A DNA stretch of 64,000 bases from contig QEYB01000812.1 in the NCBI GenBank assembly GCA_017562135.1, positions 29,377 through 93,376 of the forward strand, read 5' to 3'. This document shows, piece after piece, positions 35,189 through 46,107 of this stretch. The stretch is from Dipylidium caninum (Eukaryota > Platyhelminthes > Cestoda > Cyclophyllidea > Dipylidiidae). The position numbers and the translations under genes are program-made. Within the stretch, counting starts at the first letter, position 1. Each line of letters begins with the position of its first letter. Below the pieces are notes generated by a model. That model searched no databases, was not told the origin of the DNA, and worked only from the letters and a program-made list of their open reading frames with translations.

Positions 35189-37380
35189 CACGTGTAAAAT
35201 GAAGAAATATACTTGATTATTGTGAAGGTGTGGGTTTTTGTTGACTTGTGGTAGTGAAAGAGGTGGCAAGCGTTGGTTAGCTTCTTGGGATGAAGTCATG
35301 TTATTGTAGCTTTTCTTGGCTCTCTTCTACTAGTGATGAAGTTATTGGGCAAAGTTTTTTGCTTCTATTGTTTAAGTCAGGGTGGTGTATGAGGTGAATT
35401 GGGCTAGGGATTATTATGACGCATGCATGCGTGCATACGTACATCCATACATACATGCGTCCATATATACAAACGTGATGAATGTATGAGTGCAACTTTG
35501 TAATGGTGGGAGTTGGTTACTTGGGAAGTCTTGTATAGAAGGAAGGGCTGTAAGGAGTAATGTTGTTCTTGGTATGTCGACGTGATGTTGTTTTGGGCCC
35601 AGTGTAGAGTGTATTGTGGAGTAGGAATGATAAGGAGAGTATGTGGGTGGGTTTTGTTGTTTTTATGTTGGACGAGTATTTATTTGTTGAGCAGTTGAGA
35701 ATTCCCATTATTCACGTGGACGTGTGGGTATGCTGTATGTGATTAGTGCATATGGTGTTATATGGTGCATAGTGGAGAAGCGATGATGGCTGGAGTTGAA
35801 GAAGTGTGGAGTGAGGAAGGCAGTGATCGAATGAGGGTGTGTCGAGGTAGCAGTTGGAGTGAACTGCTGAGTGAGAGGTGGGTAGCAGTGTGGACGAGGC
35901 GTTGTCTTCGAGAGGCACTCGGATGCACGAGGTGGTGGGCGAGAGGAGGAGTAGTGTATGGGGAGAAGAGGATGTTGTGTGTTGAAAAGGGGTGGGTTGA
36001 GGGAGGCAGTGGTGAAGTAGGGTGTGGGAGGTTGTAGAGCATGGTAGAGGGGTCCACGGTGAAGAGGGTTTGCGGTGCTTTGCATTATACCTCATTCTTG
36101 AGGCGTCTCTGTTGGTTGTTGTGTTGCCTTGTGTCCGCATGCGTTGTGGGAGCATGGTCTTTGTCCCTTGGTCGGCGTCATTCGCTTTGGCTTTGGCTTT
36201 GGCTTTGGCTTTGGCTTTGGCGAGCTCTGGCATCGTGAATATTCCCTGCAGGAAGTTCGGTTAAGTGCCAGTAGAAGGATATATTTTTTTCTTACGTACT
36301 CATTTTACCTGATTTCATTCTTATTATCTCATGCCAGTGATAACGCAGTAACTTCAACAAAGTCAAATTCTCTTCTTCTTTCTAGCCTGTGAATGCTATA
36401 TTTCTTGTGTTATCTTTGTGGCTACATAACATGCGCATTTTGTAGTTTATATGCGCTGACTGTGTTGCCTCGAGCGTGTTTCACTTCGCTTGGTAGGCTA
36501 GTTTTCTCGCTGGTTGGCGTTCTGTCTCCTGCTTCTTTTTCACTAATCAGCCTTTGAGTCTTAATCTTCTTATAGCGATCGTGAATTGGGGCTTTTCTAC
36601 AATGTGAGTTATCGTAATAGAGCATGTCTGGTGCTCTTGCTTTGAGCTTATCTTTTATATCGATGTTTCATTATTCCCCTTGCCTACTTGAATACTTGCG
36701 AGTAATGCTGAGGCTACTGGGGTGTACGGTTGTTACTCTCGATATCCTCTGTTTATTTCTCACTTTCCAAGAAGACTTCTTTCATTTTACTCCAGTTATG
36801 TGTGTTGTCTGTTCTTCTTTTTGCCTTTCTTCTTCTTCTTCTTCTTCTTCTTCAAAGTGTCAGCGGGCATTAGGACATATTCGAGGCTGTTTCTTGTTGG
36901 CATTTGTATTGTAGCCATGTTTAATTATTTACTTTACCGACTTGACGACCTCTGGCTGTATGTTGATGTTGGGACTATTATGTGTGTGTGTGTGTGTATG
37001 GTTGTAATTAGTGGTGCATTCTGCCTACTTCTTATTTTCCACATGTCTTAGTCTGACATTTCTCTTGTCTTATCTGTCCACTTGGGGAGGGCTCTTTTTG
37101 TTAATAAGTCAGAGCGTAATGGGACAAATTCGATGCTGTTTCCTTCTGACATCTGCTTTTTACCAATGCTTCATTATTTGCTTTCAATACTTGATTATCT
37201 GTGGCTCGTGCTGTGACTATAAGCATATTTATTGCATTTATAAGTGGTTATAAAATCTTTTGCGCAAGTTTCCCTTTGATTGTAATCTTGTTATATCTGT
37301 CGCCTGTTGAGAGGCTATGTTCAATTTGTCAGTGCAGTAGGGTTTATGTTTCTGTTGAGCAGATGTTTCGTGCCCATGTT
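35043..37380 (+). repeat. Unit U4 of the left array
   Basis: 2338 bases with 11 GTT repeats and the longest clean TTTGGC tract of the left arm (near 36185-36221). It shares the longer T run after GCAAAG with U3. It has GAATTCCCATT near 35699 where its neighbours have GAATTCTCATT. Confidence 0.95.
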
Positions 37381-37492
37381 CCATTACTTGCTTGATACAT
37401 TTAATTACCTGTGGCTCATGCTGAGGCTACACGCCTAGTTAGTGTATGTACATGTGAATATGTCTTGATGTTAGGACTATTATGGGTGTATC

Positions 37493-37523
<31 letters not shown>

Positions 37524-39714
37524 CACGTGTAAAATGAAGAAATATACTTGATTATTGTGAAGGTGTGGGTTTTTGTTGACTTGTGGTAGTGAAAGAGGTG
37601 GCAAGCGTTGGTTAGCTTCTTGGGATGAAGTCATGTTATTGTAGCTTTTCTTGGCTCTCTTCTACTAGTGATGAAGTTATTGGGCAAAGTTTTTGCTTCT
37701 ATTGTTTAAGTCAGGGTGGTGTATGAGGTGAATTGGGCTAGGGATTATTATGACGCATGCATGCGTGCATACGTACATCCATACATACATGCGTCCATAT
37801 ATACAAACGTGATGAATGTATGAGTGCAACTTTGTAATGGTGGGAGTTGGTTACTTGGGAAGTCTTGTATAGAAGGAAGGGCTGTAAGGAGTAATGTTGT
37901 TCTTGGTATGTCGACGTGATGTTGTTTTGGGCCCAGTGTAGAGTGTATTGTGGAAGTAGGAATGATAAGGAGAGTATGTGGGTGGGTTTTGTTGTTTTTA
38001 TGTTAGACGAGTATTTATTTGTTGAGCAGTTGAGAATTCCATTATTCACGTGGACGTGTGGGTATGCTGTATGTGATTAGTGCATATGGTGTTATATGGT
38101 GCATAGTGGAGAAGCGATGATGGCTGGAGTTGAAGAAGTGTGGAGTGAGGAAGGCAGTGATCGAATGAGGGTGTGTCGAGGTAGCAGTTGGAGTGAACTG
38201 CTGAGTGAGAGGTGGGTAGCAGTGTGGACGAGGCGTTGTCTTCGAGAGGCACTCGGATGCACGAGGTGGTGGGCGAGAGGAGGAGTAGTGTATGGGGAGA
38301 AGAGGATGTTGTGTGTTGAAAAGGGGTGGGTTGAGGGAGGCAGTGGTGAAGTAGGGTGTGGGAGGTTGTAGAGCATGGTAGAGGGTCCACGGTGAAGAGG
38401 GTTTGCGGTGCTTTGCATTATACCTCATTCTTGAGGCGTCTCTGTTGGTTGTTGTGTTGCCTTGTGTCCGCATGCGTTGTGGGAGCATGGTCTTTGTCCC
38501 TTGGTCGGCGTCATTCGCTTTGGTCTTGGCTTTGGCTTTGGCTTTGGCTTTGGCGAGCTCTGGCATCGTGAATATTCCCTGCAGGAAGTTCGGTTAAGTG
38601 CCAGTAGAAGGATATATTTTTTTCTTACGTACTCATTTTACCTGATTTCATTCTTATTATCTCATGCCAGTGATAACGCAGTAACTTCAACAAAGTCAAA
38701 TTCTCTTCTTCTTTCTAGCCTGTGAATGCTATATTTCTTGTGTTATCTTTGTGGCTACATAACATGCGCATTTTGTAGTTTATATGCGCTGACTGTGTTG
38801 CCTCGAGCGTGTTTCACTTCGCTTGGTAGGCTAGTTTTCTCGCTGGTTGGCGTTCTGTCTCCTGCTTCTTTTTCACTAATCAGCCTTTGAGTCTAATCTT
38901 CTTATAGCGATCGTGAATTGGGGCTTTTCTACAATGTGAGTTATCGTAATAGAGCATGTCTGGTGCTCTTGCTTTGAGCTTATCTTTTATATCGATGTTT
39001 CATTATTCCCCTTGCCTACTTGAATACTTGCGAGTAATGCTGAGGCTACTGGGGTGTACGGTTGTTACTCTCGATATCCTCTGTTTATTTCTCACTTTCC
39101 AAGAAGACTTCTTTCATTTTACTCCAGTTATGTGTGTTGTCTGTTCTTCTTTTTGCCTTTCTTCTTCTTCTTCTTCTTCTTCTTCTTCAAAGTGTCAGCG
39201 GGCATTAGGACATATTCGAGGCTGTTTCTTGTTGGCATTTGTATTGTAGCCATGTTTAATTATTTACTTTACCGACTTGACGACCTCTGGCTGTATGTTG
39301 ATGTTGGGACTATTATGTGTGTGTGTGTGTATGGTTGTAATTAGTGGTGCATTCTGCCTACTTCTTATTTTCCCCACGTCGTAGTCTGACATTTCTCTTG
39401 TCTTATCTGTCCACTTGGGGGAGGGCTCTTTTTGTTAATAAGTCAGAGCGTAATGGGACAAATTCGATGCTGTTTCCTTCTGACATCTGCTTTTTACCGA
39501 TGCTTCATTATTTGCTTTCAATACTTGATTATCTGTGGCTCGTGCTGTGACTATAAGCAGATTTATTGCATTTATAAGTGGTTATAAAATCTTTTGCGCA
39601 AGTTTCCCTTTGATTGTAATCTTGTTATATCTGTCGCCTGTTGAGAGGCTATGTTCAATTTGTCAGTGCAGTAGGGTTTGTGTCTCTGTTGAGCAGATGT
39701 TTCGTGCCCATGTT
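37381..39714 (+). repeat. Unit U5 of the left array
   Basis: 2334 bases with 10 GTT repeats. Private changes include an extra A in GTGGAAGTAGG (37951-37961), loss of one base at AATTCCATTATTC (38036-38048), loss of one G before TCCACGG (near 38386), and CCCCACGTCGTAG at 39373-39385. It shares the GGTCTTGG hexamer interruption with U1 and U6. Confidence 0.95.
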
Positions 39715-39826
39715 CCATTACTTGCTTGATACATTTAATTGCCTGTGGCTCATGCTGAGGCTACACACCTAGTTAGTGTATGTACATGTGAATATGTCTT
39801 GATGTTAGGACTATTATGGGTGTATC

Positions 39827-39857
<31 letters not shown>

Positions 39858-42030
39858 CACGTGTAAAATGAAGAAATATACTTGATTATTGTGAAGGTGT
39901 GGGTTTTTGTTGACTTGTGGTAGTGAAAGAGGTGGCAAGCGTTTGTTAGCTTCTTGGGATGAAGTCATGTTATTGTAGCTTTTCTTGGCTCTCTTCTACT
40001 AGTGATGAAGTTATTGGGCAAAGTTTTTGCTTCTATTGTTTAAGTCAGGGTGGTGTATGAGGTGAATTGGGCTAGGGATTATTATGACGCATGCATGCGT
40101 GCATACGTACATCCATACATACATGCGTCCATATATACAAACGTGATGAATGTATGAGTGCAACTTTGTAATGGTGGGAGTTGGTTACTTGGGAAGTCTT
40201 GTATAGAAGGAAGGGCTGTAAGGAGTAATGTTGTTCTTGGTATGTCGACGTGATGTTGTTTTGGGCCCAGTGTAGAGTGTATTGTGGAGTAGGAATGATA
40301 AGGAGAGTATGTGGGTGGGTTTTGTTGTTTTTATGTTAGACGAGTATTTATTTGTTGAGCAGTTGAGAATTCTCATTATTCACGTGGACGTGTGGGTATG
40401 CTGTATGTGATTAGTGCATATGGTGTTATATGGTGCATAGTGGAGAAGCGATGATGGCTGGAGTTGAAGAAGTGTGGAGTGAGGAAGGCAGTGATCGAAT
40501 GAGGGTGTGTCGAGGTAGCAGTTGGAGTGAACTGCTGAGTGAGAGGTGGGTAGCAGTGTGGACGAGGCGTTGTCTTCGAGAGGCACTCGGATGCACGAGG
40601 TGGTGGGCGAGAGGAGGAGTAGTGTATGGGGAGAAGAGGATGTTGTGTGTTGAAAAGGGGTGGGTTGAGGGAGGCAGTGGTGAAGTAGGGTGTGGGAGGT
40701 TGTAGAGCATGGTAGAGGGGTCCACGGTGAAGAGGGTTTGCGGTGCTTTGCATTATACCTCATTCTTGAGGCGTCCGCATGCGTTGTGGGAGCATGGTCT
40801 TTGTCCCTTGGTCGGCGTCATTCGCTTTGGTCTTGGCTTTGGCTTTGGCTTTGGCTTTGGCGAGCTCTGGCATCGTGAATATTCCCTGCAGGAAGTTCGG
40901 TTAAGTGCCAGTAGAAGGATATATTTTTTTCTTACGTACTCATTTTACCTGATTTCATTCTTATTATCTCATGCCAATGATAACGCAGTAACTTCAACAA
41001 AGTCAAATTCTCTTCTTCTTCTTTCTAGCCTGTGAATGCTATATTTCTTGTGTTATCTTTGTGGCTACATAACATGCGCATTTTGTAGTTTATATGCGCT
41101 GACTGTGTTGCCTCGAGCGTGTTTCACTTCGCTTGGTAGGCTAGTTTTCTCGCTGGTTGGCGTTCTGTCTCCTGCTTCTTTTTCACTAATCAGCCTTTGA
41201 GTCTTAATCTTCTTATAGCGATCGTGAATTGGGGCTTTTCTACAATGTGAGTTATCGTAATAGAGCATGTCTGGTGCTCTTGCTGTGAGCTTATCTTTTA
41301 TATCGATGTTTCATTATTCCCCTTGCCTACTTGAATACTTGCGAGTAATGCTGAGGCTACTGGGGTGTACGGTTGTTACTCTCGATATCCTCTGTTTATT
41401 TCTCACTTTCCAAGAAGACTTCTTTCATTTTACTCCAGTTATGTGTGTTGTCTGTTCTTCTTTTTGCCTTTCTTCTTCTTCTTCTTCTTCTTCTTCTTCT
41501 TCAAAGTGTCAGCGCGCATTAGGACATATTCGAGGCTGTTTCTTGTTGGCATTTGTATTGTAGCCATGTTTAATTATTTACTTTACCGACTTGACGACCT
41601 CTGGCTGTATGTTGATGTTGGGACTATTATGTGTGTGTGTGTGTGTGTATGGTTGTAATTAGTGGTGCATTCTGCCTACTTCTTATTTTCCACATGTCTT
41701 AGTCTGACATTTCTCTTGTCTTATCTGTCCACTTGGGGGAGGGCTCTTTTTGTTAATAAGTCAGAGCGTAATGGGACAAATTCGATGCTGTTTCCTTCTG
41801 ACATCTGCTTTTTACCAATGCTTCATTATTTGCTTTCAATACTTGATTATCTGTGGCTCGTGCTGTGACTATAAGCATATTTATTGCATTTATAAGTGGT
41901 TATAAATCTTTTGCGCAAGTTTCCCTTTGATTATAATCTTGTTATATCTGTCGCTGTTGAGAGGCTATGTTCAATTTGTCAGTGCAGTAGGGTTTATGTC
42001 TCTGTTGAGCAGATGTTTCGTGCCCATGTT
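39715..42030 (+). repeat. Unit U6 of the left array
   Basis: 2316 bases with 10 GTT repeats. It lacks the same 28-base block as U1 (at about 40773) and has the same GGTCTTGG start of the hexamer tract. It also has an extra CTT before CTAGCC near 41020 and single-base losses near 41906 and 41954. Confidence 0.95.
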
Positions 42031-42991
42031 CCATTACTTGCTTGATACATTTAATTGCCTGTGGCTCATGCTGAGGCTACACGCCTAGTTAGTGTATGTA
42101 CATGTGAATATGTCTTGATGTTAGGACTATTATGGGTGTATCGTTGTTGTTGTTGTTGTTGTTGTTTCACGTGTAAAATGAAGAAATATACTTGATTATT
42201 GTGAAGGTGTGGGTTTTTGTTGACTTGTGGTAGTGAAAGAGGTGGCAAGCGTTGGTTAGCCTCTTGGGATGAAGTCATGTTATTGTAGCTTTTCTTGGCT
42301 CTCTTCTACTAGTGATGAAGTTATTGGGCAAAGTTTTTGCTTCTATTGTTTAAGTCAGGGTGGTGTATGAGGTGAATTGGGCTAGGGATTATTATGACGC
42401 ATGCATGCGTGCATACGTACATCCATACATACATGCGTCCATATATACAACGTGATGAATGTATGAGTGCAACTTTGTAATGGTGGGAGTTGGTTACTTG
42501 GGAAGTCTTGTATAGAAGGAAGGGCTGTAAGGAGTAATGTTGTTCTTGGTATGTCGACGTGATGTTGTTTTGGGCCCAGTGTAGAGTGTATTGTGGAGTA
42601 GGAATGATAAGGAGTATGTGGGTGGGTTTTGTTGTTTTTTGTTTGGACGAGTATTTATTTGTTGAGCAGTTGAGAATTCTCATTATTCACGTGGACGTGT
42701 GGGTATGCTGTATGTGATTAGTGCATATGGTGTTATATGGTGCATAGTGGAGAAGCGATGATGGCTGGAGTTGAAGAAGTGTGGAGTGAGGAAGGCAGTG
42801 ATCGAATGAGGGTGTGTCGAGGTAGCAGTTGGAGTGAACTGCTGAGTGAGAGGTGGGTAGCAGTGTGGACGAGGCGTTGTCTTCGAGAGGCACTCGGATG
42901 CACGAGGTGGTGGGCGAGAGGAGGAGTAGTGTATGGGAGAAGAGGATGTTGTGTGTTGAAAAGGGGTGGGTTGAGGGAGGCAGTGGTGAAG
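42031..42991 (+). repeat. Unit U7, truncated at the inversion point
   Basis: The first 961 bases of a unit, with eight GTT repeats, cut inside the satellite-like dimer just after GGTGAAGT. It carries more private changes than its neighbours: ATACAACGTG near 42447, loss of GA in AGGAGTATG near 42613, and TTTTTTGTTTGGACG near 42640. That fits an array-edge copy. Confidence 0.95.
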
Positions 42992-43013
42992 TCGTCTTCT
43001 CCCATACACTACT
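42925..43013. repeat. Centre of the giant palindrome: 19-bp perfect inverted repeat, 51-base spacer
   Basis: Positions 42925-42943 (AGTAGTGTATGGGAGAAGA) and 42995-43013 are perfect reverse complements, separated by 51 bases. Beyond them the complementarity continues as left array against right array, interrupted on the right by an inserted ATAT at 43014-43017 and an extra T near 43036. Everything left of about 42991 is left-subfamily sequence and everything right of it is right-subfamily, so the switch is abrupt. Both breakpoints fall in the satellite-like dimer. Confidence 0.92.
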
Positions 43014-43781
43014 ATATCCTCCTCTCACCCACCACCTTCGTGCATCCGTGTGCCTCTTGAAGACAACGCCTCGCCCACACTGCTACCCACCTCTCGCTCA
43101 GCAGTTCACTCCAACTGCTACCTCCACACACCCCATTTGAGCACTGCCTTCCTCACTCCACACTTCTTCACATACAGCATACCCACATACCCACATGTCC
43201 ACGTCAATAATGAGAATTCCCAACTACTCAACAAATAAACACTCGTCCAACTCAACAACAGTAAAGCCCATCCACCTACTATTCTTATCATTCCGCCTTC
43301 ACGATACACACTACACTGGGCCCAAAACAAACCTCACGTCGACATACCAAGAACAACATTACTCCTTACAGCCCTTCCTTCTATACAAGACTTCCCACGT
43401 AATCAACTACCACTATTACAAATATACACACATGCATGCATGTATGCGTCATAATAATCCCTAACCCAATTCACCTCATAGACCCTGACTTCAACAATAG
43501 ACAAAAAAAGAACTTTTCCCAATAACTTCACCACTAGCAGAAGAGAGCCAAGAAAAGCTACATTAATATGACTTGATCTCAAGAGGCTAACCAACGCTTG
43601 CCACCTCTTTCACTATCACAAGTCAACAAAAACCCACACCTTCACAATAACCAAATATATTTCCTCATTTTACAGGTGAAACAACAACAACAACAACAAC
43701 AACAACGATACACCCTTAATAGTTCTAACATCAAGACAGATTCACATGTAAATACACTAACTAGGCGTGTAGCCTCAGCAT
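42992..43781 (-). repeat. Unit R1, truncated at the inversion point
   Basis: A partial unit starting inside the satellite-like dimer. It carries the ATAT insertion at 43014-43017, an extra T in CCTTCGTGC, and an extra A in AAAACAAACCTC near 43325, none of which I see in the other right units. It already has every right-subfamily marker, so there is no gradient from left to right type at the centre. Confidence 0.93.
43430..43443. repeat. 14-bp perfect palindrome of right-arm units
   Basis: ACATGCATGCATGT is self-complementary and recurs in each right unit. It is the counterpart, shifted by about six bases, of the left-arm palindrome. Confidence 0.8.
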
Positions 43782-43816
43782 GAGCCACAGGTAATCAAGT
43801 AGGTCAAGCAAGTAGT

Positions 43817-44680
43817 GAAACATGGGCACAATACATATGCTCAACAGAAACGTAAGCCCTATTGCACTGACAAATTGAGCAAAGCCTCTCAACAGACGAC
43901 AGATATAAGAAGATTAAAAGCAAAGGTAAACTTGGTCAAAAGATTTCATAACCACTTATAAATGCATAAACTGTGCTTATAGCCACAGATATTAAATCTA
44001 GTATTGAAAGCAAATAATGAAACATTGGTAGAAAAAAAACAGATGTCAGAAGGAAAGAGCATCGAATATGCCCCATTACACTCTGACTTATTAACAAAAA
44101 GAACCCTCCCAAAAGTGGACAGATAAAATAAGAGGAAAATCAGGCTAAGACATGTGGAAAATAAGAAGTACACAGAATGCATCACTAATAACAACCATAC
44201 ACACACATATTAGTCCCAACATCAACATAGAGACACAGGTCATCCAGTCGGTAGAGTAAACAATTAAACATTGGTAAAATAAAAAAAGCCAATAAGAAAC
44301 AGCATCGAATATGTCCTAATGCCTTCTAATACTCAGAAAAAGAAGAAAAAGAAGAAGAAGAAGAAGAAGAAGAGGAGGAGGAGGAAGACGAAGACGAAGG
44401 AAGGCTCCCAACAGACAACACATATAACCAAGTAAAGTGACAGAAGCACTTGTATAAAGCAAGGAATAAAGAGAAGGCATCCACAATGAAAGGAGCACAT
44501 CCTCATAGACCCAACATCATCAACAAAGAGCCACTTACAAAGGCAGTAAGTAGCCTAATAGCCCAGCATTAATCGCAAGCATTCAAGTATGCAAGGCAAA
44601 TAATGAAACATCGGTATAACAGACATGCTCCAATGAACAGCACCAAATATGTCCTACTGCGTTCTCACCTTGTAAATAAT
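43817..44680 (-). repeat. Degenerate modules M4-M1 in R2
   Basis: Four copies of a motif of the form GAAACATYGGTA, then ACAGA/CATGCTC, then a CATCGAATATGYCC-like run, at 43817, 44019, 44265 and 44604. The spacings are 202, 246 and 339. The last spacing is longer than in the left arm because this subfamily keeps about 90 bases between M1 and M2 that the left units lack. The copies are too diverged to be recent duplications. Confidence 0.78.
44335..44402 (+). repeat. GAA/GAG/GAC purine tract in R2
   Basis: A run of GAA triplets followed by GAG and GAC triplets, with length and interruptions differing in each right unit (for example near 46665, 49000, 55950 and 60615). It occupies the site of the left-arm (CTT)n tract. 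Confidence 0.9.
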
Positions 44681-45041
44681 TCTCTCAATTCACCATCGAT
44701 AATAAGAAGATTACAATCAAAGGCTAATTAGTGAAAAAGAAGCAGGAGACGGGACGCCAACCAACGGGAAAACTAATCCAATAAAGCGAAATCAAACAGG
44801 CTCAAGGCGACATAGGCAGCGCATATAAACTACCAAAGGCGAATGGTAGGCAGCCACAAAGATATCATAAGAAATATAGCATTCACAGGCTAGAGAGGAG
44901 AGGAAAATTTGACTTGTTGAAGTTAATGCGTTATTATAGGCATGAGAGAATAAGAATGAAATCAGATAAAATGAGTGCGTAAGAAAAAAATATATCCTAC
45001 TACCGAACTTCCTGCAAAGAATATACACGATACCAGTGCTC

Positions 45042-45105
45042 GCCAAAGTCAAAGCCAAAGCCACAGTCGAAGCCGAAGCCGAAGCCGAAGCCGGAAGCAA
45101 ATGAC
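45042..45105 (+). repeat. GCCAAA/GCCGAA hexamer tract in R2
   Basis: Hexamers begin as GCCAAAG, pass through CACAGTCGAA, and continue as GCCGAA copies. The left arm has only the TTTGGC type. The two arms therefore expanded different variants of one ancestral hexamer tract. Confidence 0.88.
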
Positions 45106-45200
45106 ACAGACCAAGGGACAAAGACCATGCTCCCCCCACAACGCATGCGGACACGAGGCAACACAACAACCATCAGAGACGCCTCAAGAATGAGGTATAA

Positions 45201-45541
45201 AGCAAAGCATTGCAAACCCTCCTCACCGAGCACCTCTCTACCATCTCCTGCAACCTCCCACACCCTACTTCATCACTGCCTCCCTCAACCCACCCCCACC
45301 TTACCCCTCTTCAACACACCACATCGTCTTCTCCCATACACTACTCCTCCTCTCACCCACCACCTCGTGCATCCGTGTGCCTCTTGAAGACAACGCCTCG
45401 CCCACACTGCTACCCACCTCTCGCTCAGCAGTTCACTCCAACTGCTACCTCCACACACCCCATTTGAGCACTGCCTTCCTCACTCCACACTTCTTCACAT
45501 ACAGCATACCCACATACCCACATGTCCACGTCAATAATGAG
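45201..45541 (-). repeat. Satellite-like dimer in R2
   Basis: Read on the minus strand, this aligns with the 183-base satellite: CACGTGG-like, then GTTGTCTTC and AGGCACACGGATGCACGA, then GTGTATGGGAGAAGACGATG, then GTGTTGAAGAGG, then GTGTGGGAGGTTG. GACGATGTG here is the same as in the satellite, where the left arm has GAGGATGTT. The upstream part is about 58 bases shorter than in left units. Confidence 0.85.
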
Positions 45542-46005
45542 AATTCCCAACTTCTCAACAAATAAACACTCGTCCAACTCAACAACAGTAAAGCCCATCC
45601 ACCTACTATTCTTATCATTCCGCCTTCACGATACACGCTACACTGGGCCCAAAACAACCTCACGTCGACATACCAAGAACAACATTACTCCTTACAGCCC
45701 TTCCTTCTATACAAGACTTCCCACGTAATCAACTACCACTATTACAAATATACACACATGCATGCATGTATGCGTCATAATAATCCCTAACCCAATTCAC
45801 CTCATAGACCCTGACTTCAACAATAGACAAAAAAAGAACTTTTCCCAATAACTTCACCACTAGCAGAAGAGAGCCAAGAAAAGCTACATTAATATGACTT
45901 GATCTCAAGAGGCTAACCAACGCTTGCCACCTCTTTCACTATCACAAGTCAACAAAAACCCACACCTTCACAATAACCAAATATATTTCCTCATTTTACA
46001 GGTGA

Positions 46006-46032
46006 AACAACAACAACAACAACAACAACAAC
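46006..46032 (+). repeat. (CAA)n microsatellite in R2
   Basis: A run of CAA after TTTTACAGGTGAAA and before CGATACACCC. The counterpart of the left-arm (GTT)n tract; it varies among right units and is longest near 57620. Confidence 0.92.
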
Positions 46033-46107
46033 GATACACCCTTAATAGTTCTAACATCAAGACAGATTCACATGTAAATACACTAACTAGGCGTGTAGCC
46101 TCAGCAT

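Larger units (their letters stand above)
28049..42991 (+). repeat. Left array of 2.3-kb units, direct orientation (6.4 copies)
   Basis: The anchor CCATTACTTGCTTGA recurs at 28049, 30369, 32706, 35043, 37381, 39715 and 42031, giving unit lengths of 2320, 2337, 2337, 2338, 2334 and 2316, plus a 961-base partial unit. Units look nearly identical apart from microsatellite length and rare indels. Each unit holds, in order, a (GTT)n tract, a CATGCATG palindrome, a satellite-like dimer, a TTTGGC hexamer tract, four degenerate modules, a (CTT)n tract and a (TG)n tract. No reading frame of convincing coding character crosses a unit; those present are short and low in complexity. Confidence 0.97.
43782..46107 (-). 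repeat. Unit R2 of the right array
   Basis: 2326 bases. Module anchors of the GAAACATYGG type lie at 43817, 44019, 44265 and 44604. It carries ACCAAGTAAAG near 44428 where other units have ACCAGAGTAAAG, and TACTGCGTTCTC near 44657. Confidence 0.95.

Noticed and set aside
42925..43040. Assembly foldback artefact at the palindrome centre
   Set aside because: A simple artefact would give identical arms. Here the arms differ by about 10% plus large indels, with an abrupt subfamily switch.
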